From Gentiana macrophylla (taxonomy: Eukaryota; Streptophyta; Magnoliopsida; Gentianales; Gentianaceae), in assembly GCA_026214975.1 (NCBI GenBank), contig JAOBSW010000041.1, forward strand, positions 434,001 through 498,000: DNA of 64,000 bases, read 5' to 3'. A program made the translations under genes and the position numbers. The notes beneath the pieces were generated by a model that did no database searches, was not told the DNA's origin, and worked only from the letters and a program-made list of their open reading frames with translations. Of the stretch, positions 24,411 through 34,690 are shown one piece after another (positions within the stretch are counted from its first letter, which is position 1; each line of letters starts with the position of its first letter).

Positions 24411-24605
24411 CAGGGGCGGCTCCACCTTAGAGTGATATAGGTCAACCGACCTGCTAAAACAATATTATAGGAGAATTTTTTTCAGGTACATATATATCTG
24501 GGATTAACCCGTTTATGTTTTTGTATTGACCCGTATTGAGCTAGAATGTACTCATAAAATATGATGAATTTTCGACCCGTATACCTAAATTTCTGGAGCC
24601 GCCTG
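24411..24605. mobile_element. hAT-type MITE (copy 1), 195 bp
   Basis: The left end CAGGGGCGGCTCCA and the right end TGGAGCCGCCTG are inverted repeats of the CAGGGGCGG class seen in hAT-derived MITEs. I do not find an 8-bp target duplication, so the ends or the family are uncertain. The second copy is at 42040-42234. Confidence 0.6.
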
Positions 24606-24693
24606 CGCACGACTTCTAGAAGGTTTTACTTAAAAAATTTATTCTAAAAAAATATACATATATAACCCCTAGAAAAATTTACGGATGTATATA

Positions 24694-24786
24694 GAGACCC
24701 TTTATTCGCACCACAACAATCTACTACAATACCACAGTATAATGAAAAATGTGTCATTTAAACACCAATTACTAAATCTACCTCTA

Positions 24787-24879
<93 letters not shown>

Positions 24880-25536
24880 TTTTTAAGAAACACATTTCCT
24901 ATTCAAAGTAAACAAAAAAGGGACTTTTAAGAAGCATTTTTTACTACTTTTTATTATCTTCATTTTCTCTTCTTCGTCATTACTATTTTGCTACATTCTA
25001 TATTTTTTTAGCCCATGTTCTTTATTAAAAAATGCACATGATGGGTTTTTCTTCCCCAGGTATGGCGGTACAAATAGGGGAAAAAAAGTGGAGGTACTTT
25101 TAGATAGAAAACCAGTTGATCCAACGATAGAATGGTCTTATTTTCAAGGAAATCCACGACATTTCTCAATTCCATTTATGGTTTTTTGTTGAGGAAATAA
25201 GAGAAAGAAGAATTAAGTTGCAGATATAAAGAAAATAATGAGAATATATATTTCAGTCATGAAGAGAGGGAAGAATGGATGGGTGGGATTCAAATCGAGG
25301 GGTGGGGGGTTCAGATCGGGTCGGAGGAGCAGGGTTTATATCGGGGAGGCGACTTGATTCTTTGGGTGGGGGTAGGAGAGTTTCGAGATCGGGAGGGGAG
25401 TATGGGGCGGTTGGTTTCGGATCGGGAGGGGAGTAGGGAGGGAGAATGGTAGTGGTAGATGAAACGGTTTGAGGTGTAGGATGGTGGAAATTGGTGGTGG
25501 TGGTGGGTGGAGAATAGAAGATTGGAGGAAGATGGA
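24694..25536. mobile_element. Truncated Pack-MULE-like element (copy 1)
   Basis: The left terminal sequence (GAGACC...CGCACCACA) matches that of 42323-43311, but the right terminal repeat is absent because the duplication stops at 25536. The G-rich part has a proline-rich open frame on the minus strand at 25336-25575, which looks like a captured gene piece or low-complexity DNA. Confidence 0.55.
24790..24884. repeat. Long (TA)n microsatellite followed by poly-T
   Basis: About 72 bases of alternating TA are followed by 23 T. The same site in copy 2 (42421-42441) has only a few TA units and a short T run. The expansion or loss therefore happened after the segment duplicated, unless one copy is misassembled. 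Confidence 0.95.
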
Positions 25537-25739
25537 TTGGAAAGGGGTTATAAATGGTGTAGAATCGAAAAACATAGAAAAACGCTCCTAGATGTCGTCG
25601 GCGGTGGCCTATGATTTATAGGCGGCGGCATACCAAAAACAGAGAGTTCAAAGTATTATGTTGTGTCGTAGGCGGTGGCCTATGGCCCAAAAATGCTATT
25701 TTTTTTCCTGTTTTTGCATATTTTCGAGCGTAGTAGGTT
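25537..25739. other. Junction sequence with GGCGGTGGCCTAT repeats
   Basis: Unique to copy 1's right side. The word GGCGGTGGCCTAT occurs near 25600 and 25670, and a related GGCGGCGGCAT near 25621. No gene is recognised. Confidence 0.35.
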
Positions 25740-26388
25740 GGGATTGATTCCTAACCTTATATTAATGATATAAACAAGTTAAATTGACATGAACAAGTCA
25801 TGATTAATCATCTTATGCGTTTAGTTCGGGCACCGAATGGATTCTTTCTAAGAGTTGAAGTTCGGGACCGTCGGAAGAGCATGATTGGCTTGTGCTTTGA
25901 TGGATTAGTATCCATAAATGTCTGTGTATGTGCTAGGACGTTGTGTCTAGTTTGACTTAGGAGAGGGAGTGGTTGGAGTGAGGGAGCTTTGCTTGAAAAC
26001 GCTTAGGTGGCTAGTTAACAACTAATAATAAACGAACGTGTGTAGTTAAAAGACTAAACATCATGTCATCCTTGGTTAGGCACAAGTTCATATCGCGATG
26101 TTTGGGCGGTCAGTAAAAGTGAATAACTCCGTAAGTCTACCAGAATAGACTCCATGTGCAGAGGGTCTTTCCCGAACGTGTACACTATCGGGGTCAGCTC
26201 GTGGCTATCGGTGTGATTTATTGGTAGGTTGCATTTATGGTGTTTGTTGAGTCTTTTTAGCTTCTATTTTGCTAAACTCGGTATGACGTAATAAAGGCTT
26301 ACGTATGATATTGGACTTCTTTGATATTATATGTTCCGAATGTTTCTTTTTTGGATAAGGACTCGGTATCCGGGAAAGGGGCGTTACA
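25740..26388 (+). mobile_element. Truncated LTR of the gypsy LARD family, opposite orientation
   Basis: It is the reverse complement of the first ~1.1 kb of the LTR at 9062, with indels. Shared blocks include the CACCGAATG/GAAGTTCGG region and the right end GATAAGGACTCGGTATC...GTTACA at 26388. The left part of the LTR is missing. It shows a second, older member of this family in plus orientation. Confidence 0.8.
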
Positions 26389-26462
26389 CTGCTTTGACCG
26401 TTTTTTCTCATTTATAATACTAAACCATCTAATACGGTTTTCAAATTTGATATCACTCCGTG

Positions 26463-27113
26463 TGATGAGGATCGAATTTTCCCATGCCACGTGTCATCCA
26501 CGTAACGCCCAAACGGTAGGGAAAGTATACTCGAGATCCTAACTAAGGGCTATGAGCCCCAGTATAAGCCTAAGGGCTGAGCTCAACAATTAGGTAGGAA
26601 GCTGGCCAGGTTACCCCTCAGTCCACCGCATGTTGGTTAGGATGAGGTGGAAACAGATCGGTCACGTTGGCCTCGGATGCTCACCGTAGGTCGGCTAGAG
26701 CATGTGGTGATATACACACATTTATACAAAGACAATTTTGGAAAGAATCATAAACCATTAAAACTCTGACCCTTATCCTTTAATCTATTATTCGAATTCT
26801 GTGATTATCTTCCAAAATCAAGGGATAAACACGGTTTAATTATTCTTGCAAGATACGTAAGAGAGTCCATAATAGACACGGCCCATGCATGCCTAGGGAA
26901 TAAGTGTTCCCTATACAAATATTCACAAGAACTATGGAAGACTTGATTCCTGATTCAATATGAGATACGTAGGTAACTTGAGAAGAACCATTTTCAGACT
27001 CAGTCTAAACATCCCTAAAACCACCCCTCATTCATATTTTTCCATTTTTCTTAACCTTGATTCGATTAGCATTAGATTATAAGGCCCGGATTTATACCCG
27101 ACGATTTCCAACA
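26463..27113 (+). repeat. Left LTR of the Tat-lineage element (651 bp)
   Basis: Begins TGATGAGGATCGAA and ends TTTCCAACA. It is colinear with 32431-33091. A primer-site-like TTTGGCACTAG follows at 27119; the equivalent in the other copy reads TTTGGCGCTAG. Confidence 0.87.
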
Positions 27114-27181
27114 TCGTTATTTGGCACTAGAATGAGGGTCTTCTTCGGGAGATTGTTGAATGTTCGTTCTCTATTGCATCG

Positions 27182-28048
27182 ATGGTCAAGACACATAAGC
27201 AAATTGCTGTTGAAAATGCACAGAATAACCAAAACGATAATAACAAGGAAGAGGGGAATGTTGATTCTGAGAGTCAAACACAGCAAACCGAGGAGGTTTC
27301 CTTGGATTCAGCGCAGCAAGCTCTTGTCGATCAGTTAGCATCTATGGATCCTTCCACTATACATGCTATTCTCCAGGCAGTACAGCCAGGAGATGGAGAT
27401 ACAGAAGAAAATACGGGAGGGAAAATGCCCTTTAATCAAGGGAAGAGCAAACAAGATGAAGAGGCATCGGTCTCGAACAAGGGAAATAAGCCACTGGATG
27501 CCCGGGTCAGGGAATCCGCTCGGGCGGAAATAAATACCATGATGGGTAAAATTATGGATGAGTTCTCTTTCATTTCACCCTTCACTAAACAAATAGATGA
27601 TTACGATCGATCTACCGGATTCGAAGTTCCCAAGTTAGATCCCTATGATGGTTCTAAGGACCCATCGGATCACCTTTTTCAGTACATCACACAGATGAGC
27701 CTGTTTAGTGCTTCGGATGAGATGATGTGCAAAGCCTTCCCTACGTTGCTGACGGGCTAAGCTCGTGAATGGTTTCAGAAACTCCCTCCAAGGTCAGTTT
27801 CTAAGATTTCAGAGTCAAGTAGATTGTTTCTCAACGCTTTTATTACGGAAAAACCGTTTCAAAGGAATGCCACCCATCTTCTCACCATCAAGCAAAAGAA
27901 AGAGGAATGTGTCCTTCAATATCTTAAAAGGTTCAACGAAGAATCCGTACAAGTCAAGAACGCCGATGATCCCCTACTCATTGCGTCATTTGTAGCCGGC
28001 TTCCGCGTAGGGAGGATTCACGTAAAGTTGAACAACAAACTCCCCTAG
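27182..28048 (+). pseudogene. Tat-lineage gag with one in-frame stop
   Basis: The ATG at 27182 opens 192 codons: a Q/N/E-rich N-terminus, DARVRESARAEINTMMGK, then the conserved gag core beginning PFTKQIDDYDR and VPKLDPYDGSKDPSDHLFQY. A stop at 27758 replaces an arginine codon present in the other copies. The same frame then continues with AREWFQKLPPRS, FLNAFI, LLTIKQKKEE, LKRFNEESVQV and LLIASFVAGF and ends at 28048. Gag would form the particle in the cytoplasm. A zinc knuckle is not visible, although 28220-28420 has a further gag-like frame (DFIPLNRSRKQVLAIME). Confidence 0.88.
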
Positions 28049-28560
28049 TTACGTGGAGGAATGTATTGAAGAAAAGTAAAGCATTGTCAGGGCGAAGAGG
28101 CAAATAGGCTGAAGAGAGAATTAGAGAACAGAGATTCCAAGAGAGAGAGGACAGATGATAAGTCAGACAGGAAGAGAAAGGCGGTCTAGGACCGCATGAT
28201 TGCCCAATCATATATAGGTTGGGAAAGAAAGGCAATTTGCAAGAGAGGGATTTTATCCCTCTAAATCGATCCCGCAAGCAGGTTCTCGCGATTATGGAGT
28301 GGAAGGGTTTGGCCTGGATTCCCTCACCGATGAGAGCACCCCGGAAAGAAGGGATCAATGCTGCTATAATGGAAGGAAGGCTTGACGAAGTAGTAGACCG
28401 ATCTCAAGACCCCGAACCCTGAGGTTTTCAGGCATAGAACTCAGCAGCGGGATAGATAGAAAGAGACACAGAGAAGAAGATATCGATCTCCAGATGCTGA
28501 TCGGAAGATATACAACCGTTCAATCAACATTAACACTATCCTAGGTGGTCCAAGTGTCAG
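28049..28560 (+). pseudogene. Decayed gag C-terminal region
   Basis: Broken frames with strongly charged K/R/E-rich sequence (28080-28200), then a block at 28219-28422 (FIPLNRSRKQVLAIMEWKGL, SPMRAPRK) like the segment before the zinc knuckle in Tat gag. No CX2CX4HX4C motif is seen. Confidence 0.5.
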
Positions 28561-29090
28561 TTTGGAGGGTTTGAATGGGTAGGTCGGAATATCTATGATT
28601 TATGGCCCTAAAGACCCACTCCCCATGGTAACAAACAATGAGGGCCTAGTCATTGATAAAGCGAATATGCGTCGATGCTGGAAGCGCTGTCAACGTCTTA
28701 TACTATTCTGCCTTCCAGTCAATGAAGCTGAAAGATTCAGAGTTAGCACCCGCTTCAGCACCGCATTTTGGCTTTGCAGGGCCTCCAGTTCATCCCATGA
28801 GGATGATAAAGCTTGTCACAATGTTTGGTAAAGAGCGTAGGAGCCAGACGCTGATGGTTAACTATATGGTGGTAAAAGCTCCGTTAGCATACGATATCAT
28901 CATGGGAAGACCAGCGTTGATCGAGCTCCGAGCTATGATTTCACCGGCCCACATCATCCTTAAATTTTCTACTATCGAGGGCTCAGTAGAGATCAAAGGA
29001 TATGTAGAAGCGGAAAGGAGCTGCTATACGGCGATGATCAATAGGAAAAGAGTTGAGCTGGCACAAGCTGAGACAAGTTACAGGCATTGA
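28561..29090 (+). pseudogene. Tat-lineage aspartic protease
   Basis: The frame at 28653-29090 carries the active-site block VDAGSAVNVLYYSAF, a PVHPMRMIKL strand, LMVNYMVVKAPLAYDIIMGRPAL with the conserved IMGRP flap-side block, and the strand MISPAHIILKFST. The usual D-(S/T/G)-G reads DAG, one change from the family pattern, so activity is uncertain. A frame break near 28650 separates it from gag. After its stop at 29088-29090 no reverse transcriptase follows. Confidence 0.82.
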
Positions 29091-29304
29091 TGAACTGTTT
29101 TATGTCCTGTTTCTTTGAGACTTTTATCTTACTTATCTACTTCAATACTTTGTTTCTTTTGCTTCTGGATTTTTTAAGTTTTCACTTAGCAGGTGCCTTT
29201 TTATGAGAGTTATAAATTTTAATACTTTATTTTATGCAACAAGAATGGTGCTTATTTAGTTGTAGGACCCCTGTATGTACAAAGTTTGCAAATGACAAAC
29301 TCGT

Positions 29305-29650
29305 TAAGTCCACAGGACGAATAAGCTGAGCTCCATATGACGGACTCAGTGTAGTTTTATTAAGTCCACAGGACGCACCAGCTGAGCTCCGCAGGACGGA
29401 CTCGGTGTAATTTAGTAAGTCCACAAGACGGACCAGCTCAGCTCTATAGAACGGACTAAGTTTAATCTTATTAAGTCCGCATGACGGACTAGCTGAGCTC
29501 CGCAGGACGGACTCAATGTAATTTTATTAAGTCTGTAGGACGGACCAGCTGGCTTCGCATGACGAACTCCGTGTAATTTAGTAAGTCCACATGACGGACA
29601 AGCTGAACTCCACAGGCGAGCTCAGTGTAATCTTATTGATCTGTAGGGAC
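29305..29650 (+). repeat. Minisatellite, 54-56 bp unit, about six copies
   Basis: The unit start TAAGTCC (TAAGTCT in one) occurs at 29305, 29361, 29416, 29472, 29528 and 29582, with a seventh partial copy to about 29650. Each unit has GGACGGAC..AGCTGAGCTCC and ends near GTGTAATTTA. Tandem repeats of this kind are common in the non-coding part of Tat/Ogre elements. Confidence 0.92.
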
Positions 29651-29854
29651 GGACTCTTGAATGGAAGAAGCCTAAGTCCATAAGATAACCGGGCCCTAAG
29701 AAGAAGCCAAGAATCAAACCTATACTAAGTGTGCCATTTAAAATTAACAAGTTATTCAAGGACACACTAGGGGCTAGATCGTAAGATCAGAGAAGACACA
29801 CCAAATTGCATTCAAGTACTAAGATACTTGCAAAATATGAAAATTTTGCATATA

Positions 29855-30547
29855 TCATATATGTTTGGATTTATTTACACTCAAGCAATTTTGGATATTT
29901 TCAAAAACAAAAAGTACAAGGCAAATATTTAAGATCCAGGAGTAGAACTTTGCTCTGGCATCATAGCAACGTCTGACCTGGGACGTCTGAAGGGAGGCAT
30001 GCCAGGATGCATGCTTGGCCACGATATCCTCCCCCCTCAGGAAGTCCTCCACGCGGTCATTGTAGACCTTGTCCATACCCGACATATACATATTTTTGTT
30101 GGGAAGATGAGAAATATCCAGATCATGGAATTGAACCAAGGCATCGTTTATCCCCATGGTATAAGCTCCATATGCTGCAGGGGAAAGCAGTAGGTTCAAG
30201 GCATGGGTGAAGTCAGGTGAGGCCTTATACTCTTTAATTATACGAGTAGGGGCTGCAGCGAGCTCAGCTGTCAAAGCATTCTTTTCTTCCCGAAGTTTGG
30301 CGATGACCTGTCCTATTTCAGACATCTCTGCCAAGTGCTCTCCCTTCATGGATTCAAGAGAATCTTTATACGTAGATCCCAGCTTCTGCAGGTCGACTTT
30401 CTCGGCCTGAAGCCGGTGGTTGAGAGACTCATTCTCCTGGACAGCAGCCTGCAATTTGTGATTGAGCTGTTCATACTCAGAACATCCCCTCTCCAGGTCG
30501 GCAATCCTCTTCCTTAAACTTTCTATATAGGAAGAGGCAGCAACCAA
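29855..30547 (-). CDS. Antisense coiled-coil ORF of the Tat element (C-terminal part)
   Basis: A 230-residue open frame on the strand opposite gag. Residues 5-95 form a heptad-rich coiled coil (IADLERGCSEYEQLNHKLQ, VQENESLNHRLQAEKVDLQ). A region with SPAAYGAYTMGINDALVQF follows, and then a tail that is probably beyond the true end. It most likely continues the antisense gene that starts at 32090, whose product has an N-terminal transposon-type domain and a C-terminal coiled coil; 30548-31412 would hold a broken middle. Function unknown. Antisense extra ORFs are documented in Tat-lineage elements. Confidence 0.65.
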   Translation of the reverse strand: MVAASSYIESLRKRIADLERGCSEYEQLNHKLQAAVQENESLNHRLQAEKVDLQKLGSTYKDSLESMKGEHLAEMSEIGQVIAKLREEKNALTAELAAAPTRIIKEYKASPDFTHALNLLLSPAAYGAYTMGINDALVQFHDLDISHLPNKNMYMSGMDKVYNDRVEDFLRGEDIVAKHASWHASLQTSQVRRCYDARAKFYSWILNICLVLFVFENIQNCLSVNKSKHI

Positions 30548-30764
30548 CCGTTAGAAAGTCTCTTGTCCAACACGAGACCCCTGTAGAAAGAACAAAATAA
30601 AGCTTAGAAGGTGCAAAGCCCAAAGGCAAAGCCAGGAAAGATCGTTAAAGTCGCTTATATAGTCAATGGTCTAAATCTCTTCATCAACCATCTGCTCGTT
30701 GGTCATCTCTAGAAGAGGATCAGGTTCCGGCTCATTCTCCTCCTCCTCGTATAGGTCAGTTAGG

Positions 30765-31226
30765 TCAGGGGTAGTCTCTAGCGAGATGGATGATCTCCCT
30801 CTCTTTCTCGACCTGCCACTTATAGCACCAGAATGGCTTCCCCGTAAGATGGGGTCCCTTCATCTTCGTCTTCGTCATCATCGGGAATGTTAATAGTAAG
30901 AACTGAGAGATTTTCCCGGAGGGGTGGATGAGCACGGTGTGACATTCTCTTGCTGCTTCTAGTGTGGGGGGGGACATCACTAACTGGTACGACATTGACC
31001 GGTACACCTCTGGGAGCTGCTTCTTAGTACGCGTCTTCTCCGTGGAAATGCTCTCACCGAATTGCTCCCCTCCTGCAACATCTAGCAAGATAGCAATGGT
31101 TGCCACTGCCAAAAAAAAGACAGAGGGAGAAGGTCGGGCCAATATCATAAAAATCAAAGATAAAACAATAAAATTTGCTACAAATTGAACCATACAAGTA
31201 GCTCGATCCTCAACACTTAAAGGCAC
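30765..31226 (-). other. Broken middle of the antisense gene, acidic/proline pieces
   Basis: Short frames in the minus strand link the two better antisense pieces. They include an IPEVYRSMSYQLV-like stretch and Ser/Glu-rich words. Intronic or decayed; not assigned. Confidence 0.3.
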
Positions 31227-31412
31227 ATATGGCTCCGGACCGGCCTCGTCTAAATGAGCTACCTCGATCAGCTGAGAAGACAGCTCTTTGGCATGTATAA
31301 AAAGGCAAGAATCCAGTAGGGCTCAAACCTTAGAAAAATCAAAGATGTCTTGGGTGACGTCCTTGCGCAGATCGCTCAAGTTCCAACGGCTCAGTTCAGC
31401 CCTTAACTCATT

Positions 31413-32090
31413 TCAAGCAAAGAAGTAACGAGCATGCCAGCCCATAGACGGGGAAGGCCCGTCAACTATGTAAGCTTGAACGCCGGATCGCCGAGGAAAT
31501 TGATACCACCCCGCAGGTCCAGGGTTCTTCTTAATTTGGTGGAAGCCTCCAAAGAGGCTCACTAAGAAACAAACTCCGGCCATCCGGCATAGGATGGCGA
31601 ACCCTATTATGATCCAAACACTGTTAGGAGTGACTTGAGCAGCGCCTATACCATAGTACTGCAGCACCGCCAAGAAGGTGGAGCACCAAGGCAACCTCAA
31701 CCCGCCTTTCAGTTGGCCTTCGTAGACTGCACAAACACACTCCAGTGGGTGATAGGCGTAAGGCCGAAAATAGTTATGAAGTACTGGGGCAAAGACATCC
31801 CTGTTTATCCTATATTCCCGAAAAATGTAATCTATACTACTCGCAGCGAGGATGGATTCCACTCCGTAGATACCCATAATCCTCTGGGTTTCTTTCCGGA
31901 TTTTGTGCCTAAGGGCCGGGTCAAAAGTTTCAGAAGAAGGACGAGAAGAGGAAGCAAGGTTTAAATCAGCTCTAGGCCTCTCACTTTCAGGCTCTGATTC
32001 GGAGGAAAACAGTTCTTTTATGGAAGAATTTGCGGAGGTCAAAGCTCTCATCGATGAATGCGAATGAAGAAAAGAAATGCTTAATCGCAA
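31413..32090 (-). CDS. Antisense ORF with putative gypsy-type transposon domain
   Basis: 225 residues starting MRLSISFLHSHSSM. An S/E-rich N-terminus is followed from about residue 85 by a compact domain: YFRPYAYHPLECVCAVYEGQ, GLRLPWCSTFLAVLQYYGI, QVTPNSVWIIIGFAILCRM, FGGFHQIKKNPGPAGWYQF. This pattern matches the plant 'putative gypsy type transposon' domain that opens many antisense ORFs in Tat elements. It is encoded opposite to gag and ends 340 bp before the polypurine tract. Whether it is translated, and its role, are unknown. Confidence 0.75.
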   Translation of the reverse strand: MRLSISFLHSHSSMRALTSANSSIKELFSSESEPESERPRADLNLASSSRPSSETFDPALRHKIRKETQRIMGIYGVESILAASSIDYIFREYRINRDVFAPVLHNYFRPYAYHPLECVCAVYEGQLKGGLRLPWCSTFLAVLQYYGIGAAQVTPNSVWIIIGFAILCRMAGVCFLVSLFGGFHQIKKNPGPAGWYQFPRRSGVQAYIVDGPSPSMGWHARYFFA

Positions 32091-32420
32091 ATAAAAGAAA
32101 AAGAAGGGTAGAACTTATATGTAACGATAGGAGGGAAAACGATAGAGTTTTCTCCGGTTTTAAATTGCAAAAAAGGCGTTCGAAATGATAATGATATATG
32201 GTTGATGTGACTCGGGTTATGAACCCCAAAACGTTCTCGAGAACCGTTCCTTGTTAACAATACATGGGCAGGAAACGTATCAGCATTTAAAAACATTATG
32301 ACAGAAGTAATGATGAAACTGTGCCACCTGCCACGGTTGACTATTCCAACACTATGAATACAGAGACAGAGCTCCACAAGGGCAGAGCTGACCATGCTCA
32401 GAAAGATTAGGACATCTCTG

Positions 32421-32430
32421 AGGGGGCTTA
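32421..32430 (+). other. Polypurine tract of the Tat-lineage element
   Basis: GAGGGGGCTTA lies directly before the LTR start TGACGAGG. It is consistent with plus orientation. Confidence 0.8.
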
Positions 32431-33091
32431 TGACGAGGATCGAATTTTACCATGCCACAGTCATCCATGTAACACCCAAACGGTAGGGAAAATATACTCG
32501 AGATCCTAACTAAGCGCTATGAGCCCCAGTATAAGCCAAAGGGCTGAGTTCAACCATCAGGTAGGAAGCTGGCCAGGTTACCTCTCAATCCACCATAGGT
32601 CGGTAAGGACGATGTGTAAACAGACCTGCACAGATCGGTCACGTTGGCCTCGGATGCTCACCGCAGGTCGGCTAGAGCATATGGTGATATACACACATTT
32701 ATACAATGACAATTATGGAAAGAATCCTAAACCATTAAGACTCTGATCTTTATCCTTTAATCTAATATTCGAACTCCGTGATTATCTCCTAAAATCAAGG
32801 GATAAACACGGCTTAATTATTCTTGCAAGATATGAAAGAGAGTCCATATTGTACACGGCCCATGCATGCCTATGGCATAAGTGTTCCCTATATAAACGTT
32901 CATTAGAACTAAGGCAGACTTGATTCCTGATTCAATACAGGATACATAAGTAACTTGAGAGGAAGCATTCTCAATCTCAGTCTAAACATCCCTAAAACCA
33001 CCCATCGTTCATATTTTTTCCGTTTTTCTTAACATTGATTCAATTACCATTAGATTATACGACCCGGATTTATACCCAATGATTTCCAGCA
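32431..33091 (+). repeat. Right (shared) LTR of the Tat-lineage element (661 bp)
   Basis: Colinear with 26463-27113, ends TTTCCAGCA. It is followed by TTTGGCGCTAGAAGG (primer-site region) and another gag start, so it serves as the LTR of two adjacent internal regions. Confidence 0.87.
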
Positions 33092-33274
33092 TCGTCGTTT
33101 GGCGCTAGAAGGAGGGTCTTCTTCTGGTGATTGTTGAAGGTTCGTTCTCTATTGCATCGATGGCCAAGAAACATAAGCAGATTGTCACTGAAAACGCACA
33201 GAATGGCAAAAACGATAATAACAAGAAAGATGGGAATGTTGATTCTGAGAGTTAAACACAGCAAACCGAGGAGG
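33092..33274 (+). pseudogene. Second gag start, split by the Athila insertion
   Basis: It carries the primer-site region and an ATG at 33161 equivalent to 27182, with the same MAKKHKQI/ENAQN N-terminal reading. A stop replaces the Q codon near 33253. The sequence breaks at GAGGAGG where the Athila-like element begins and resumes at 40812. Confidence 0.85.
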
Positions 33275-34690
33275 TGATCACGTGTAAATCGCTTGATACT
33301 AGCAAGAGTACAAGGACAATCATAGTATAGCAACGGAGAATCAAGGTCGGTCCCACAAAGACAATGCAACTCAAGTATAAACGAACTCAAAATAATTGAG
33401 AAGGCAAATACGGTCATTGACCAACAATAACGGAGAAACAAACATGGTATTCCTTCCCCATCCCCACCTATGTACTAACTTGGTATAGTTAATCCTTATG
33501 TTTAGTTCCCCACATAATTTCTTTAAATTAATTAAAGGTTTTAATTCACTTTAGCTACGGGTGCATCTCATACTCTTATCTACTTCCATTCACAAGGACA
33601 GCAGACAATCTATACGCAACTAACCTCCTTCGTTGGTTGTATTAGCCCATACGCAATAACATCTAGAGATGCCGGCACAAGACCGAAAACCTCCCTATGC
33701 AGCTATCGACAATGACTAGCACGTTCCTAGGGATCCATCAAGACTATGTCCTAACTAACACTTCACCTTCCAAGTCCTTCGTGTTAATTTACGATATACG
33801 AATATTAGATTGGCCAGACCTAAGTAATCGTTTTAATTAATCATGTCGATCAACGTAGCTGGCGCTGAATCTCTAGATTAGGGTTTCTAAATATTGCCCC
33901 GGTAAATCGGTATAGACCGCCGATTTACCGGGAGAGGCAGTTCCTACTCAGAAATCTACATTGCTTCGTATTGATTAATTCAAGTAAATTATGGGCTTGT
34001 TAAACATGCAGATTAACTATAACACGTAAATACAAGTAGATCTACCGTAATAAAGACATAAAAGAACGTTCAAAACTTCATACCTTCGGTTATGGAGATC
34101 TAGCTTGATCTACTCAAGCTAGAGACGGCGTGGAAGGATGGAAACCAGAAAATAAAACACCAAAAGCTAAAGATGCTTTATTTCATCAAACTTGATAATA
34201 ATGTATGATATGATTTGAATGAATATGACAACTCTATAATAAAATCAGTTTCTACGGTTTTATATAGATACAATAGCCGACTTATGAGTCAAATAAATCA
34301 TAACCGACCTAGTAGATGCGGTAGACTTCAGTTTCGTGTCCTCCAAGCCCTTGATTAATCGGGCATAGCCCACAGTTAATAGGGCTTATTTTTCTTCCTT
34401 TTTTCTGGCAGATCTCTTCCTGGACATTCTCCACTTGGCCCAATGATCTTCTATCGGTCTCGATCCACCCTCAGCTGCTCCGGATTGCAGTACATCTAAA
34501 AAGTGTATAAAACAAGATGAAACAGTACCAAATCTACGGCAGAATAACACAGATGCAGAATAATAAACCTAGAATCATGCACATAGAATTTAACACATAT
34601 TCCATATGATAACAAGCCTATCTATCTCCTCTCAAGCACAATTTGGGGTAAATAAAGTTATAATTAATGGTAATATTTAGGGTGTTATCA
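33275..34690 (-). repeat. 3' LTR of the Athila-like element (1416 bp)
   Basis: TGATCACGTG...GGTGTTATCA. Colinear with 39404-40811, with scattered changes. Dyads TGATTAATCG (34352) and CAGTTAATAG (34373) keep the 21-bp spacing. Confidence 0.93.

Larger units (their letters stand above)
17924..25536. repeat. Segmental duplication, copy 1 (pairs with 35522-43093)
   Basis: From AAAAGCTATGTG at the left to GGAAGATGGA at the right this 7.6 kb segment is colinear with 35522-43093 in the same orientation. Both copies contain the same Athila 5' LTR/gag insertion junction, the same truncated gag, the same hAT-type MITE and the same left part of a MULE-like element. The main length differences are a 50-bp deletion near 20939 in copy 1 and a much longer TA/T run at 24790-24884 in copy 1. 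Single-base differences cluster at CAG/CTG. Confidence 0.93.
26463..33091 (+). mobile_element. Tat-lineage Ty3/gypsy element without reverse transcriptase
   Basis: LTRs at 26463-27113 and 32431-33091 flank an interior with gag, protease, a minisatellite and antisense coding frames. Reverse transcriptase, RNase H and integrase are absent, so it would depend on another element. The right LTR is followed by a second primer site and gag start, so it is shared with a second, interrupted internal region. Tat-lineage gypsy elements are known for extra and antisense ORFs and for tandem repeats in non-coding parts; both are seen here. Confidence 0.85.

Noticed and set aside
24411..24605. 8-bp target duplication for the hAT-type MITE
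   Set aside because: Flanks GATAGTGC and CGCACGAC do not match.
24685..24930. 81-residue ORF with a YIYIYI run
   Set aside because: Produced by the TA microsatellite.
29305..29650. CRISPR-like array
   Set aside because: Repeats are contiguous and imperfect with no unique spacers, in a plant transposon.
30007..30517. Plus-strand ORFs opposite the coiled-coil ORF
   Set aside because: Shadows of the antisense coding frame, with no motif of their own.
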